Shown here: one piece after another, positions 1 through 11,767 of the stretch
Position numbering within the stretch: position 1 is the first letter of the stretch
Layout of the letters: the number at the start of each line of letters is the position of its first letter
Source: Diphasiastrum complanatum
Taxonomy: Eukaryota > Streptophyta > Lycopodiopsida > Lycopodiales > Lycopodiaceae
DNA: 64,000 nucleotides
Reading direction: 5' to 3'
NCBI GenBank assembly: GCA_029204225.1
Contig: CM055101.1
Span: 44,206,180-44,270,179 of the forward strand
Program-made: the position numbers and the translations under genes
Notes under the pieces: model-generated
The model's input: the letters and a program-made list of their open reading frames with translations, nothing else
Database searches by the model: none
Told to the model about the DNA's origin: nothing

Positions 1-1774
1 CCAGATGGTATTTCATTATTTACAAGATCTAGAAGTCCTTAAATGTTATTCTAGTGAGTTGAGCGAATTAAGTTATGTTAACATACTACAAACTTGATCT
101 TATATGTCCTTAAATAACAGAATCCTTCTTTTTTCTCAATTACGCAAGTTATATTATTTTAAATGTTTAGAATATACTGTAGTTGAGGTAGTACAAAATT
201 TTCCTAATGAATTTAAAAAAGAATTTCAGATGTGTCTGAAGTATATTGCAATTGAGGTAGTACAATGTGTTTTTATAAGTATTTCAAATACTTATAGATC
301 TTCATAACATCTCATATTCAACAAGCATAATCACCATGAGGAATGTGCTATAGAAAGATATTAAATTGATTCCATCGCACAGGTCTGAAACAAGAAGACA
401 ATCTCAGAAGCTCAAAACAGACTCATTTCTTGTTGTTTTAATTTGAAAAAGTCTATCTATTTTTATGTTTTGGCCTATACCAAATTTCAGTTGGATAGCT
501 GAGTGTTTTATACAAGATCTAGAAAAGCTGTTTTTGGTCATGCAAAATGAGCTCTTTTTCCTTACAGTGATTTTGTTTGTTGCAGCCTGATTTGTGTGGT
601 TTCAATATATATTTTAGATTTGATTTGTCTTGCTATTAGATCCTCAAATGCTTTACATGTTGATTCAAACTCATGCACTTGTTTATGTATCAAGTTGATG
701 TGAATAGACATAATGACAAGCCAAATGCAGCCATACTTTTGAATATCACTATAATGATTCGAAGCAGTATCTCAGCCGACAATGTTCTTTTTTGATAAGT
801 TCCTAGCCTCTTGTGTGATTTTTTTATTAACTTGAATGAGGCAGTTTTACACTTAGTATTATGTCCATATTGGTGGCTTCATATCTATCGTTAGTAGCTT
901 GACAACATGTATTCTCATGTCAACGCATAATTTTGTATGTTTCCATGATGATTTCAAGCACTATCTCTTGCAGACGTATGTTGACTCCCTTGTCTTGAGT
1001 AGATGTTTTAGAGTTGATTATACATTGTTTGTTGATGTTTTAATGCTGAAATGTGGGTATAAGCTCATGTACCTATTATGTGACGAGAATGTATTAAGTC
1101 AATGTAGAGTTGATGTGACAAAAATTTGTCCAATACAGATAGAATTTTGCATGTTCATACGATGATTCAAAGCACCATTTCAGCCGACAATGCACTTTTT
1201 TGGTAAGTTTTCATGCTTTTGTGAGATTTTTCTACAAGCTTTAGAAAATTCAATGCGGCAATTTTACACAAAGTGTTATGTCTATTGGTGGCTTTTGTTT
1301 TTGTCCTTACTAGCATGTGTTCTCGTGTTGATGCATAATTGTTCTTCGCATGTTGATGCATAATTGGTGTTCTCATATGTATGTAGGAAGTAAGGTTTCG
1401 ATATCCTTAACAAATTGCACGTCTTTGGTTCTGGTAAGACCCAGTTTGTTGACTCTGCCTATCCTTCACATGAAAATATAGTTCATCAATAAATGAACAA
1501 AAATGAATCAGATTAAATGCTTTCTACATGAAATATTTGTTGAAATCACTTTGAATCTTGAATACAATCAGCCTTTAATTGCAATTTTTTGTGTTCGCAT
1601 AAGTCTTTTGCAAAGCTTTGTTGATATTCTTAAAGATATGTTTGCATGATTGTAGTGGTTGACGTTTCTAGTTTTATAATTTTTATTGCATGTGTTATGA
1701 TAGCAAATATTTCTAAAGATAATTTTGGAGATGTTTTGACCTATTGTCCATTCATAATTTTGATAGGTTTTTAA
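1..1774. other. AT-rich intergenic DNA, no gene seen
   Basis: No open frame here looks like a real protein. A 27-base stretch containing TTGAGGTAGTACAA occurs twice, near 171-197 and 241-266. A longer divergent direct repeat is listed separately. Confidence 0.6.
763..1350. repeat. divergent direct duplication of about 165 bp
   Basis: The block starting near 771 (TCAGCCGACAATG, then a T-run, a GAGGCAGTTTTACAC stretch and a TTGGTGGCTT stretch) recurs in the same order starting near 1183 and ending near 1345. The copies share many short identical runs but carry indels. The second copy ends in a further small duplication of TTGATGCATAATT. It is probably an old local duplication or two copies of an unknown repeat. 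Confidence 0.65.
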
Positions 1775-1990
1775 GGCATATCACAAAATCAAACTATGAA
1801 GTCTTCTACCTCTTAAGGTTGCAGTTGCACCATATAGTATGGGTACAATTGTGAAGCATATCAATGACCTCATTTATAAGAAAACAAGAGGCGTGTTGAA
1901 GATCCTCTTCTAGAATGTTATCAATGATGCAATGATGTGCACAGAGCATGCTGGCTGGAAGACTCTTAACTGGGCAGGAAATTAGATGGT
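1775..1990 (+). pseudogene. histone H4 pseudogene fragment
   Basis: Read from 1839, the plus strand gives a histone H4-like core. The stretch LIYKKTRGVLK is followed by NVI, then DA, then TEHA and KT, in the order and spacing of the second half of H4 (the ETRGVLK and TEHARRK regions). Just upstream, in a different frame from 1775, a GIS...MKSSTS stretch lines up with the GITKPAIRRLARR part. There are at least one frame change and stop codons, one of them inside the region equivalent to LENVI. The start and the C-terminal tail are missing. H4 normally packages DNA as half of the H3-H4 tetramer; this copy cannot encode a histone. Family assignment rests on the order of motifs seen here; whether it arose by retrotransposition or segmental duplication is not shown. 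Confidence 0.72.
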
Positions 1991-2794
1991 AAGCTAAAAT
2001 TTTTCACAGTTTTGTACCTTAGACAATTTGTTTTAATAGGATTTTTTAGACAATTTTTTAATTATTGTAGGAGTCACGAGGCTGTGTTTCAAAAATTCCA
2101 GGATTCCACCGGTATTAATTTTAAAAAACCAATACATGAGCCTGTGTATAGGATAATATAGTATAACTCCAAAGAGGTTTTCCGACCACTGTTCCTAGCT
2201 CTATGCTACACGTATTTACACCATATATCCACTTTTTTAAGGGCTTACTTCAGTACGTTCGTTGACAAGGATTGCCACCAATACATTCTGAAACAATTGT
2301 TTCGGTTCAACATTGAATTTCAAATACAAAGTACATCTCTGACTTTGGTATTTTCTCATGAAGGTTTTACCATAGTTATAGCATACTCACTAACTCCTCT
2401 GAGTCTACTAATGTAGAACTTTGTTCAATGCAAAGCGGAATGGACGACACCCTTTTTGGTGAATATGTCGTTTGCGAATTTTTTGCAATATTTTGATAGT
2501 TAAAAGTTGTTGCATTATGCTACTTGGGTGAAACAAAAAAGTGCATCATATTCTAGTTATTGCGCATGTACCTTTAAAGTCACCAAGGCATTAACGTAAC
2601 ACTAGTGATGGCCAACCTGTACAAGTGATGAACACCCTGGTGCATTTATTCATAGGAAAAAGTAGTAGGTACATTGATGAAAAAGATATATACACCTCGA
2701 AGGGGAAGTTTAAACGAAAGTAAGCTCAAACAAGAGCGAAGCTTGCAGTAAAATTAAGATTAATCCAGATCCTGGCATTAAAACTAAAAGTGCA
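1991..2794. other. AT-rich intergenic DNA, nothing recognised
   Basis: I see no coding signal, RNA gene or clear repeat between the histone fragment and the LINE remnant. Confidence 0.55.
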
Positions 2795-2798
2795 TAAA

Positions 2799-3679
2799 TT
2801 ATGATGATGTCAGTGGGAGTCTGCCAACTGACTGCAGCAGATCAGAAAAGTGAAGAGGTGGTGAGTCGGCTAATGAAGGGAGATGAGATGTAGTAAACCC
2901 AGCCACCGTCGCCCGTTGCAGAATTGATAGGGCTTGAGCACGTTGCAGGGCAATGGAAATACGTTGTTTGAAAGAAGCCACGAGAATAGAACAAGGAATA
3001 CCTTGACGCTCTGGTGATTGATGAGAACACATGCGAAGAAAATCCTCAAAGCGTCGATGCAAGGTGTCATAAGTCTCAATTGTCAGGGGAAGGAAAACGT
3101 CGATGGGGTGCCTGTCGGAGTAGTTTTTTTTTCTTCTCTTGTGTTGCCACGCCTGCCGCTTCTCCTGGTGTGAAGGTAGAGCGAGGCAACAGTCACCACG
3201 CGTGGGATCAGCAACAGCAACATCTGCCAAAGTACAAAGCCCATCCCAAGAGGGGACAATGTCAACCCGCCTGCGGGAAGAGTGGGATGCGGAAGAAGGA
3301 AGGACATGAGACTACTCTCTAAGGACATGGAATCCTCCATCTCTGGCAGTAGCGGCTGCTGCATCTCTGACAACATCATGCGTAGTTGTGCACGCTCACT
3401 CCCAGAAGGACAGCGGAGGAGGTGGATAGCAAGAGCATCAATAGGGTGACCACAAACACACATGGAGAGACCCAAGACCGAAGGACGAGATAGCCCCAAG
3501 CGAAGACGAAGAGCAGTGGTGAAGATGGCCGAGAACAACCGAAAGAAATGAATAACAGGCCGAGCTGACAGCCAAGCCCCCGCACCAGGACCCGCACAAG
3601 AAAGAAGTCGAGCTCGATGCAATGTCGAAGGAGCCTCAGAGAGCATGCTGGAAAGGGTTTGCTTGTGCACGCGCTCCAA
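2799..3679 (-). pseudogene. LINE C-terminal Cys/His region, broken
   Basis: The stretch from 3679 reads ARLLSCAGPGAGAW...LRLGL and then CVCGHPID...HLLRC, a Cys-Cys-His-Cys pattern typical of the C-terminal end of this LINE group, which I know from many plant non-LTR copies. A second frame (3230-2799) carries HPIDVFLPLTIETYDTLH and FLRMCSH, again characteristic of the end of this ORF. The two parts are separated by a frameshift near 3200. Function in intact elements is presumed RNA binding. No endonuclease of the restriction-like type could be confirmed. Confidence 0.68.
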
Positions 3680-4052
3680 GAGGGTCTCTTACAGGTGATC
3701 AGAGCTGAAAGTGAGAAGTTTCTCAAAAGGAGGAAGACAAGCTTGGGCAGAGAGGGGGAGGAGATCTCACGCAGCGATGAGGAGGTGCTGGAAAGGCAGA
3801 GAACTGCTATCCACATGAGCAACGCAATCTGCCAAGAGAAGGCGAAAGCCAGAGAGGAACCGAGAAGACAAAACAGGGGCGACAAGAGCCCAGCTCCCAA
3901 GAAAAGCTGCAGGTGTAGAAGAAACCATAGAGAGAAGACCCACACCTCCACAAGAAATGGGTAACCAAGCCTGGTTCCGAGCTGAAAGGGTCTCTACACC
4001 ATCCAAAGAACCTGGGCCCAAAAGGCAGCCAAAAACATCCATAATAGAGCTG

Positions 4053-5369
4053 TCAAAGGAAGAGAGAAGATGCAAAAAGTCCTGAGTAGTGGGGGAAAGT
4101 CCGCAGCAGATAAGAAGGACGCTGGATAAAGCAAGACGTCAAGATGCCAAACGCAACCTGAGTGTCGCCCAACCAGAGAAGCAGAGCTGAATGAGCAACA
4201 TCCTCCGGGAGAGCCTCACTAAGAAAATCAGAGCAGAAGGAAGCAGACCCAAAAGGAACACCCAGAATGCGAATGCCATTCGAAGGAGCAAGGAAACCTT
4301 GAGGAGGAACAAAGTCCGGGGGAAGACCAACTGGAGACCACTGAACACTTGTGAGGTTGAATAGACAAACCAAGAGAAGCAGCTGCTCATAGAAATGATG
4401 AAATGTGAGGAGCACCGTAGGAGCAGGACCAACAATATGAGTGTCATCCGTAACCGAAGGAAATAAGCAGGAGGGAAAGGCCTCTGCAGAAGCTCAAAGT
4501 GCACGGAAATGAGCCAGAGCGAAAAGAGGACCACCCAAAGGATCACCTTGACGAGTACATGCTGCAGACTGGATAGTAGAAAGATCCCCAGAGCGCACGT
4601 GGTGACTGCAAAAGAGAGGAGTCTCAGTAGCATAGAACAACCGCACAAATGGGATAAGCTGAGCCAACTCACCACCAGCTGCGCGCAGCTCTAGAAACAG
4701 AATTAAAAGCATTGGAAACATCCACTTGGAGGACAACCCAGTCAGGATGGAGATCAAGGGTGGCACACAAACCATGAATGATAGCTTCACAGCCACCAGG
4801 AGCAGAGACGCCAAACTGATGAGGGGAGAGAAAAGAGGCAAAAATCTGTTGAAACTGAAAACAAATAGAGCGACTAACAAGATGGAGGAGGACTTCGCCA
4901 ATAGCGAAATGGAAGAAGGAATGTGACTGGAGGCGATAAAAGAGCAGACCTGAAAGAGTTGAACAAAGCCACTAGCAGAGTCCTCAGGTGGAAAGCAATC
5001 ACGAAGGTGTTCATAGACCAAACCGGAGGGACCACCAACAGCAAGACGAGAACTACGATGGAAGGCACGAGAGAAAGAATCACGATCAAGCACCAAGTCA
5101 ACATCAGACACAAAGTCCTCCACAAACAAGAGAAGAATGCCTTTAGAAGCAGGATGAAGAGCTTGGAGAGCAGCAACAATATCAGCAGAAGAGGGAGTGG
5201 GTGTGAGAGGAGCTAAAGCTCGAGCTGCGCAAGAATACTCACCAACTTGTCCAAGATGTAGGGTGCGACGAAGGCGACGGTGGAGAGGTGGGGCGCCTTG
5301 AGGTTGAGAGTCCTGTGAGTTGCGAGCAGCGAGTGCCTGACAACGAGCAAAGTGTTCATCATGAAGCAT
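4053..5369 (-). pseudogene. LINE reverse transcriptase part, broken
   Basis: From 5369 down, the frame carries a GGPSG...EHLRDCF stretch, and later RQGDPLGGPLFALA, which is the RT motif following the palm in non-LTR polymerases. A frameshift lies before the expected QVDVSNAF-like palm motif, which appears only in another frame. The catalytic box is read at about 4445-4456 as VTDD instead of the usual Y/F-A-D-D: one aspartate pair remains but the aromatic residue and alanine are lost. The frame then continues through the thumb region (GIRILGVPFG). The enzyme would copy its own RNA at a nicked target in a living element; here it is inactive. Confidence 0.75.
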
Positions 5370-5449
5370 TTTCCAGTCTCTCGATAGAAAGCGACGAAGG
5401 CGAGCACGAGTTTCTCTATGACCAGCATCGCCACCCCTCGAAGGGAGGG

Positions 5450-6097
5450 CTAGACACCAAAGGGAAAAAAGAAGAAACGAAGGAGAGCGAGGGGAATATG
5501 AAAGTAGAGCCTTGGACGAGGGAAGCCCAAGTGAAAAGCTCTGAGGACGTCACGGGAAGAAATCCAAGACCAAGCTGAAGCAGAGGCCGAATGGAGTGCT
5601 GAAAGAGGAGGACGATCTTGAGACGACTGAAGCAGCGCAAGACAAGGACGCTGGTGATGGGCAAGACCTCCTCTAGGAGAGAAGAAACGACCACAAGCAT
5701 GACAAGGAACTCGTTCAGGGGGTTGAGAAGGCAATGCAACAAGGGTCGCAGGAGGTTCACAACCAAGCGAGGGGGCAACAACGCCAAGGGAAGGAGGTGG
5801 GTGAAGGAGGAACGGAGGGTGATGAGGCAAGCGTGGAACCCAGCACAGCCTGACGCGAACGAGGAGAGGAGTTTGGAGGGGGGGAAACAGTTGAAGCAGG
5901 TCGTTTGAGACTGAGAGGACAAAGTTGGGAGATGTCCGAAGCCATGAGAACAACTGTACAAAGGGATCCCTGTGATGGACCACCTCACCAACTGGACTGA
6001 GATCTTTTTTATATTTTTTTTTATTTTTCTTCACACGGAATGTCATTAACCTCGATGGAGCTGTCGGCCGTTGTAAACCTTTTGCAATAGATTCCAA
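5450..6097 (-). pseudogene. LINE ORF, N-terminal zinc-finger part
   Basis: A 215-codon open stretch holds CHACGRFFSPRGGLAHHQRPC-like spacing: two Cys three residues apart, then a His pair and a Cys. This resembles the single C2H2/CCHH-type finger found at the start of some plant and oomycete non-LTR reverse transcriptases and thought to bind nucleic acid. The remainder is proline- and serine-rich with no domain I recognise. The stretch shifts frame near 5430, where the reading continues towards the reverse transcriptase. It is part of a dead element, not a host gene. Confidence 0.65.
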
Positions 6098-7287
6098 AGA
6101 ACTTGCCTAAACAAAAGCGCCCACCAAAACTCTGAAAGACCAGCAATATGAATTGTTTTGAAAGCTCTACCACTGCTCCTTTGCTGCCAAGAGGGAGATT
6201 TTCTTCAAGTAGTTGCAGTCGGTACGGTACATCCTATTCTTCTAAATACGATGGGAAGTACTTCCCAAGGTAGCCTCTACCACTGACAAACTTGCCCACA
6301 GCCAAAGGCGCCCTAAAACTTGTCGAAAATGATTGCTTGGGAAGCCCGAAGACCAGAGAAAAGACAACGGCTACGAGCTCCTCTGATGTACCAACGCTTC
6401 AATCCAATTCTTCCGCAACAAAAAACTCTGTACTAGTGATCTCTGGATTTTAGAAACCCTGGAAAACTTCAAGTATTGTGATTTTGTAAATCTCTTTGAT
6501 CTGCAGCACTTCTGGTAGAGTCAGTTTTGATTGTGAAACTGTTGATACAACTGCATGCAAAATCCTTTCACCTCTGCTGCAGACTGATCACTGCAAAATG
6601 CTCCTTATTGTGACATGAAGACATGCCCTGATTTTCTGCTATTGTGAGAACAGAACATGTGTTGCTTTTCTACGAATAACACTTTCAAAAAAAAGTATCA
6701 ACAAACTACTTGCTAGTTTCTGTTGCAAACGTCCGCTCCTTTCCTGCGCCTTCAACTTTGGAACGCTCTAGTCTGTGCTGATCATTGCGTTGTTGTTTGC
6801 TAGAGTCGCTGCTGTAGAAAGCAAAAACGTACTTTGGAAACTGCTTGCTACTCAATTGCATGCAAAGTCATTTTGCAAACACTCAATTGCACCACCTTCT
6901 TCCTACTCACTTTCAAAATACAAGATTGCTTCCTTAGTTGCTTCTGCTGCTTCTTTGGCTCCCCACCTTCTTCCCTACAGACTCCATGCTTTTTTAACGT
7001 GCAGGCACTGCCTAGCAGAACGGATGTGTGTGTTTGGCCATGATGAAGAGACTTAAGAGAGGGCTGGAGAACGAAGCGCACCAGAGTCAAAGTCAAAGTA
7101 AGTAGGACCATCAACCATGTGTCATGTAGAGGAATACATTCAATTATGGGAGTGATGCCATTTATGTGACTATCTAATTATAAAATGGTAATATCTTCAA
7201 AGTACAGCCATTATGTATAGAGTAACAGTTCTGTAAAACAACGAAATTACATATCAAAGAATAGCACCTAAAGCCACATCTTTTCGT
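6098..7287. other. intergenic, nothing recognised
   Basis: Open stretches near 6775-7056 have no recognisable motif and overlap on several frames, so I treat them as chance. No RNA gene was seen. Confidence 0.5.
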
Positions 7288-7509
7288 GGGGGGGAAGGCC
7301 CTGTCTGAGGGCCTTCCTTGTTGGGAGGGCCCTCGCCCGAGGGCGGGAGCCCGAGGGCAGGCCCCGACCAGCAAGGAAGGCCCGAGGAGAGAGAACGTGC
7401 ATTCTATAGAGAGAGAATGACAGATTCATAACAGAGAGAAAATTGGATGGACATTATGCTCCTGGAGGTGGTCCCAAAATACAAAGGACACCTGAGCACA
7501 AGGCATTAC
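7288..7509. repeat. inverted repeat copy A (GC-rich block plus conserved 65-bp block)
   Basis: This block is the reverse complement of sequence at 14004-14560. It begins with a GC-rich stretch full of GGGCCTTCC and GGCCCGAGG palindromes and passes through GAGAGAGAACGTGCATTC. It ends with a 65-bp block (about 7446-7509, containing GGTGGTCCCAAAATACAAAG) that differs from the other copy at about one base. Similarity stops abruptly after GGCATTACG. The two copies are 6.5 kb apart and face each other. Confidence 0.75.
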
Positions 7510-8684
7510 GGAGTATAAAATAACCAAAATAAAGATTAGACTTAGAAAAGGTCGTAAAGTTCCAAAACCTAAACCAGAAGAACAAAACGGGCTAAGCCAA
7601 AAAAAATTGTCACTGTAAAAGTAGGATTTACAAGAGAACAGTCATCACCCATGACAACACATCAAAGCGGAAAAATTAAGCAAGACAACTGGCACAAGAA
7701 ATTATAGCAGAACCAACCCTACCATGTTTCAGCCAGACATTTTTGGTCTCACTTTTTTGGCCCTGCATTGCTTTGCAAGGAGGACTTAGGGTTCATGTGC
7801 AAGATTGACCTGCTTGTGTTGGGGCTTCATTTAAAAAACATATCTAACTATTTTAAATTAATATTTTGGGTTGTGCTGCGCAGGACATGTGGCAATTATA
7901 AATGAATTGTTTAATTTTATTGCTTTTTGTTTTTTTTTTGTCTGTGTCTAGATTTCCGAATATTTGCTTCTGTTACTGGTTTTATTATTATGTGGTGGTT
8001 CATACGTGGAAGTTCATCCTTGATTGGATTTGTATTTTCATGTCCCTTGCTATTTGCGGAGTCTTCCGTGTCCTGCATGCAACGGTTTCCAGGTCAGAAG
8101 AACTGTCTGTGTGTTTTAGGAGAACTGTCTGATGTTCGTAGTGCGATAAATGGATGTTTCGTGTTCATGGTCTGCCATTTGTTATTAGTTCAAAGATTAA
8201 CTGTCTCTTTCCAGATTTTTGTTTTTGTTAAACAGTTTTGGTGAGCCGGTCTTGCGTACCTGTACTTTTGGGATTGTTAGCTGCGTTGCTGCGGTTCAGA
8301 GATTTGTGGTGGCTGTTTTACTGCGTTGGTGTGGTTCCAGGATTTCTATCAGATCCAACTTTTCACGCTGTTTCTGGGTGAACGTGTGTCTCGTTCAAGT
8401 GTACTTATTTTGGCACTAATTCTCAGCACCACGTTACCAACTCTGGTTTCTGATTTCTCATCAAAAATTAGTTCTGGCAAATCGGAATAGAACTACCATA
8501 TTCGGTGCATACAGATCTTATATGAATTTCTGGTTGTTACAGTGCTTCTTTTACTATGGATACTTGAACTTTTACATGCTTCCGATAATTAAACGAGTGA
8601 GGGGTATCTAGCTAACTAGAATTGATAGTCTGATCAGTAGCTTGGCAGTTAGCAGAATTTGGAAAGAAATAATAAATAGATCTG
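7510..8684. other. intergenic, nothing recognised
   Basis: Open frames at 7900-8420 have no motif and look like chance readings of T-rich sequence. Confidence 0.5.
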
Positions 8685-8840
8685 ACCGCACTGAGCATAC
8701 CAGATCGCAAAAGAACGACTAGCTTAGGCCGCACAGATCATGACAGATAGCAAAAGAATGAATGGCTATGGCCACGCTGACCATAGCAGATTGATTGCAA
8801 GACGATGAATAGCTTTGGCATCACCGACCATGACAGATTA
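8685..8840. repeat. tandem repeat, about 45 bp x 3.5
   Basis: Units at 8685-8728, 8729-8771, 8772-8818 and a partial at 8819-8840 each run CCGCAC..GA.CAT..CAGAT, then GCAAAAGAA, then a GAAT-GCTATGG end. The copies are diverged, with small indels. Confidence 0.7.
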
Positions 8841-9244
8841 GACAAAGCCAAAAGAAAAGCACAGAAAACGAATGCAAAACACAAATCCTTGGGCAAATAC
8901 TCTGAATAAAACGAAAAGCAGACCACAAGAGCTAACTCACGTCAAAAGCAAGAAGAACAAAGGATCACCGTGAGATGTATACAAGATACGGGAGAAGAGC
9001 AAAGGCAGGAAAGTGAGCTTGACTCTTTCGAAAAAATCAGCAGTCAACCGCCCTACTTAGCCCAATAGCATCAAACTACGAGTGATGCTCATCGTACATG
9101 CATCCACCAAAAAAGCTGCCTGCAGCATCTGACATAGAATATATCATTTTTCTCTTGAAGTTGGTGCCATGTTTCACCCAAACTCCAGAGCCACTTTTAT
9201 CGAACTACATAAGAAACGCTGAGGAATAGGCAGAATAATATAAC

Positions 9245-9640
9245 AAATCTTGCTGACTGACACAAGAAGCAAAATTATATGAATATTCTGCTTGGTGACA
9301 CTGGATTCTGGATGATCATGGCAAGTTGTGACAGCAATTGATCGAAGTTTCAGCTTATACCAAAAACTAAACCCTCTAGAAAGATTCTGCTTGCTGACAC
9401 AAAACTTAGGATGAAAAACTAGGATCGAAGATTAATATGGAAAATAATATGATTAATCTGCTTGCTAGCACAAAACTCTGGATGAATATATAAAAATCAA
9501 AGGAATAGGCAGTTTCAAAATTCAAATGCAAAACAGTATGATTGATCTGCTTGCTGACACAACTCTGAAATAGGCAGAATAGCATGCAAAACAATATGAT
9601 TGATATGCTTGCAAACACAAAACTCGGATGAAAAATCATT
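9245..9640. repeat. six dispersed copies of a TCTGCTTGCTGACACAAAAC motif
   Basis: Copies start near 9247, 9287, 9385, 9457, 9545 and 9603. Most continue with ACTCTGGATGAA-like sequence. Spacing is irregular (40-98 bp). The AT-rich segment 8841-9244 before it shows nothing else. Confidence 0.65.
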
Positions 9641-10689
9641 AAAAAAAACTAACAACGTACAGTTTATTGCATGTTGCAAAGGCAGGGCCCGGTGGCTTGC
9701 CACAATGCACTTGTTTTTCATAGCCTCCTAATGTTCAGCTCACCATTTCCGTGACCAAGACCAGCATACTATGAAGTGAGTAACTTTATGTAGAGATATA
9801 AATAAATTAAAAATGCGTTGTAACTAGCTTTTTAATAGGACAGAGATTCTATGTTGTCCAAAGTATAACAAAAGACTTCAATAACAGAAGAAAATATCAT
9901 AATTGGTATGTACACTGTCGTGAGAAACTTAAAAAAGGCCATGAGGATGGGTAGTAAAAGTAACAGAGGTTTACTACCAGTTTCTATCGAGAAAAATTTG
10001 CTAAAAGCCCAAGTTGTGAACCAGTAAAAAGAATGCACTCTATCAAAAGACCCACAGTAGCAAGTATTCAAACCAACCCTGCTCTTAAGAAAACAACCTT
10101 TTATGTATGAACCACAAAAGAAAATCAAAAAAAAAAAACAAATGACAGCAAGCTATGAAACATTCGACAGAGCGAGAGAAAGACTCGCAAACCATAGGCA
10201 GCTACTGCACCTCAGTGAAGTAAAACCTAGTAACCGAAAGCAGACAACGAAGAAGCGAGCCCACAAAGAAGAAAAATACGTAAATGAGCAAGGAGAAACC
10301 GTCGAAAACTGACAGCAAGCCTCTAAACAGAAGAAAGCAGCAACCAGTTCGTAAGAGGAGAACAAAGCACAAGAAAGAAAGAAAAACGTTTTTACATACC
10401 AAAACATATGCAAGAGCACTGAGTGAATCCAACTTCCAAGTATGAATCGCGTCATATAAGAGCGTATGAAAACGTCACCCAAACCCCCAAAAAAAAAACT
10501 ACGAGTCATGGTTTTCTAAAATGACAGTAAAATGTAATAGCAAGAGTGTGCCTCTCTACATGCGAAATGTAGTAGATAAGACTGCCACTAAATATGGGTC
10601 TCCCTTATCAATGAATAGCAGTAAATTAAGAGGAGATATCCAATATAGAAGATCCCAGTGCTGGAGGAGTAAGTGCAGGAACATGTTCA
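9641..10689. other. intergenic, nothing recognised
   Basis: AT-rich with A-runs (10120-10140, 10490-10500). No coding motif on either strand. Confidence 0.5.
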
Positions 10690-11767
10690 GGATGTTATAT
10701 GGAAGGCCGTATAGGTCGACGATGTGAAATATGCAGCACTCTTAGCTTCCAATTATGATGATTGAAATGAATAAGATGATCATTGTCTAAGTCCACACCA
10801 AGATTTCTAGAGAAATAGGATACATGTAATCAATCGTTGAGGGCTGGAGTGTGTGTGCAGAGTATCATCATGTCCCGGAAATATCTCTCGTTGCATAAGA
10901 GCAACGCCTCTCTGATCCTCCTCCTCAATCAAAGATAAAGATTATAAAGTAGCTGCAATATCCCTAAATAAACAATAATATATCCCTCTAATCTCATGAT
11001 AGAGTGTGCACCCAAAAACAAAATAATCATCCATTTCAATTTGTCCTATGTAGTATGTCTTGAGACTCGTAACTGTGATTTTAAAAATCCATCTTGATCC
11101 CAAGTGAATCAGACCAAGCCATATGGGCATATGATCTATAAATACACTGCCTGATATGTGGAGTACCCTCTTGCAATTGTGAGATGGAAATTCTATACAT
11201 GAGATAACTCACCTCCCATAGAGTGACAACACAATATTCAACACTTTTCCTTCTACAAGGCTTCCAACGTACACGCCTACTTGGAGACGTGATATACAGG
11301 CCCAATAAAAAATGGACAATCCTATACGTGTGATTGGTCCAACAAATAATAGACATTCAGAGTCAGCATCTCTAATATGTCTCCTAAAACATCGTATCTC
11401 CAAATTGACTAGGGAGGCCTTAACCTTCCCAAGTCTACTTGTGCAACGTGTCTCATACTAAGAAAAGATCTAGTAAAAAGAATACGAGGGTAAATGCACA
11501 AGGAAACAATCTCCAAAGCATGTCCATCCAAGTGAAATGATTGTCCCTCAAAGAAGGATCTCGATGTATTAATGACCATAATTTTGAAATTTTGAATATT
11601 ACCTCACGAACCCACCATATGTTTCTATAACCCCTCCACAAAAGGTAAAAGAAATACGTCGTCATCAGCGTACAAAAGGATATGAAGATAAGAATATCAC
11701 ATAGTCTGCAATCGCTGCTACCATCCTGTGATATTTTAGACTCCAATTCACAAAAGGGGTTCGAATA

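Larger units (their letters stand above)
2795..6097 (-). mobile_element. decayed LINE-type (non-LTR) retrotransposon
   Basis: Read on the minus strand, one element is laid out in order: an N-terminal zinc finger (about 5650-5705), a reverse transcriptase region (about 4390-5370), and a C-terminal Cys/His region (about 2800-3680). This is the ORF2 layout of plant non-LTR elements. No LTRs, integrase or protease are present. The frame changes many times and there are stops, so nothing is translatable over the whole length. Codon composition is clearly GC-richer than the flanks, which makes the boundaries near 2795 and 6097 visible although no target duplication was found. A poly-A tail was not identified. 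Confidence 0.78.

Noticed and set aside
7900-8420. Small membrane-protein-like frames on the plus strand
   Set aside because: T-rich sequence gives hydrophobic translations in two frames at once. No conserved motif.
8685-9640. CRISPR-like array
   Set aside because: Repeats are diverged and irregularly spaced, spacers are not of equal length, and the surroundings are plant nuclear DNA.
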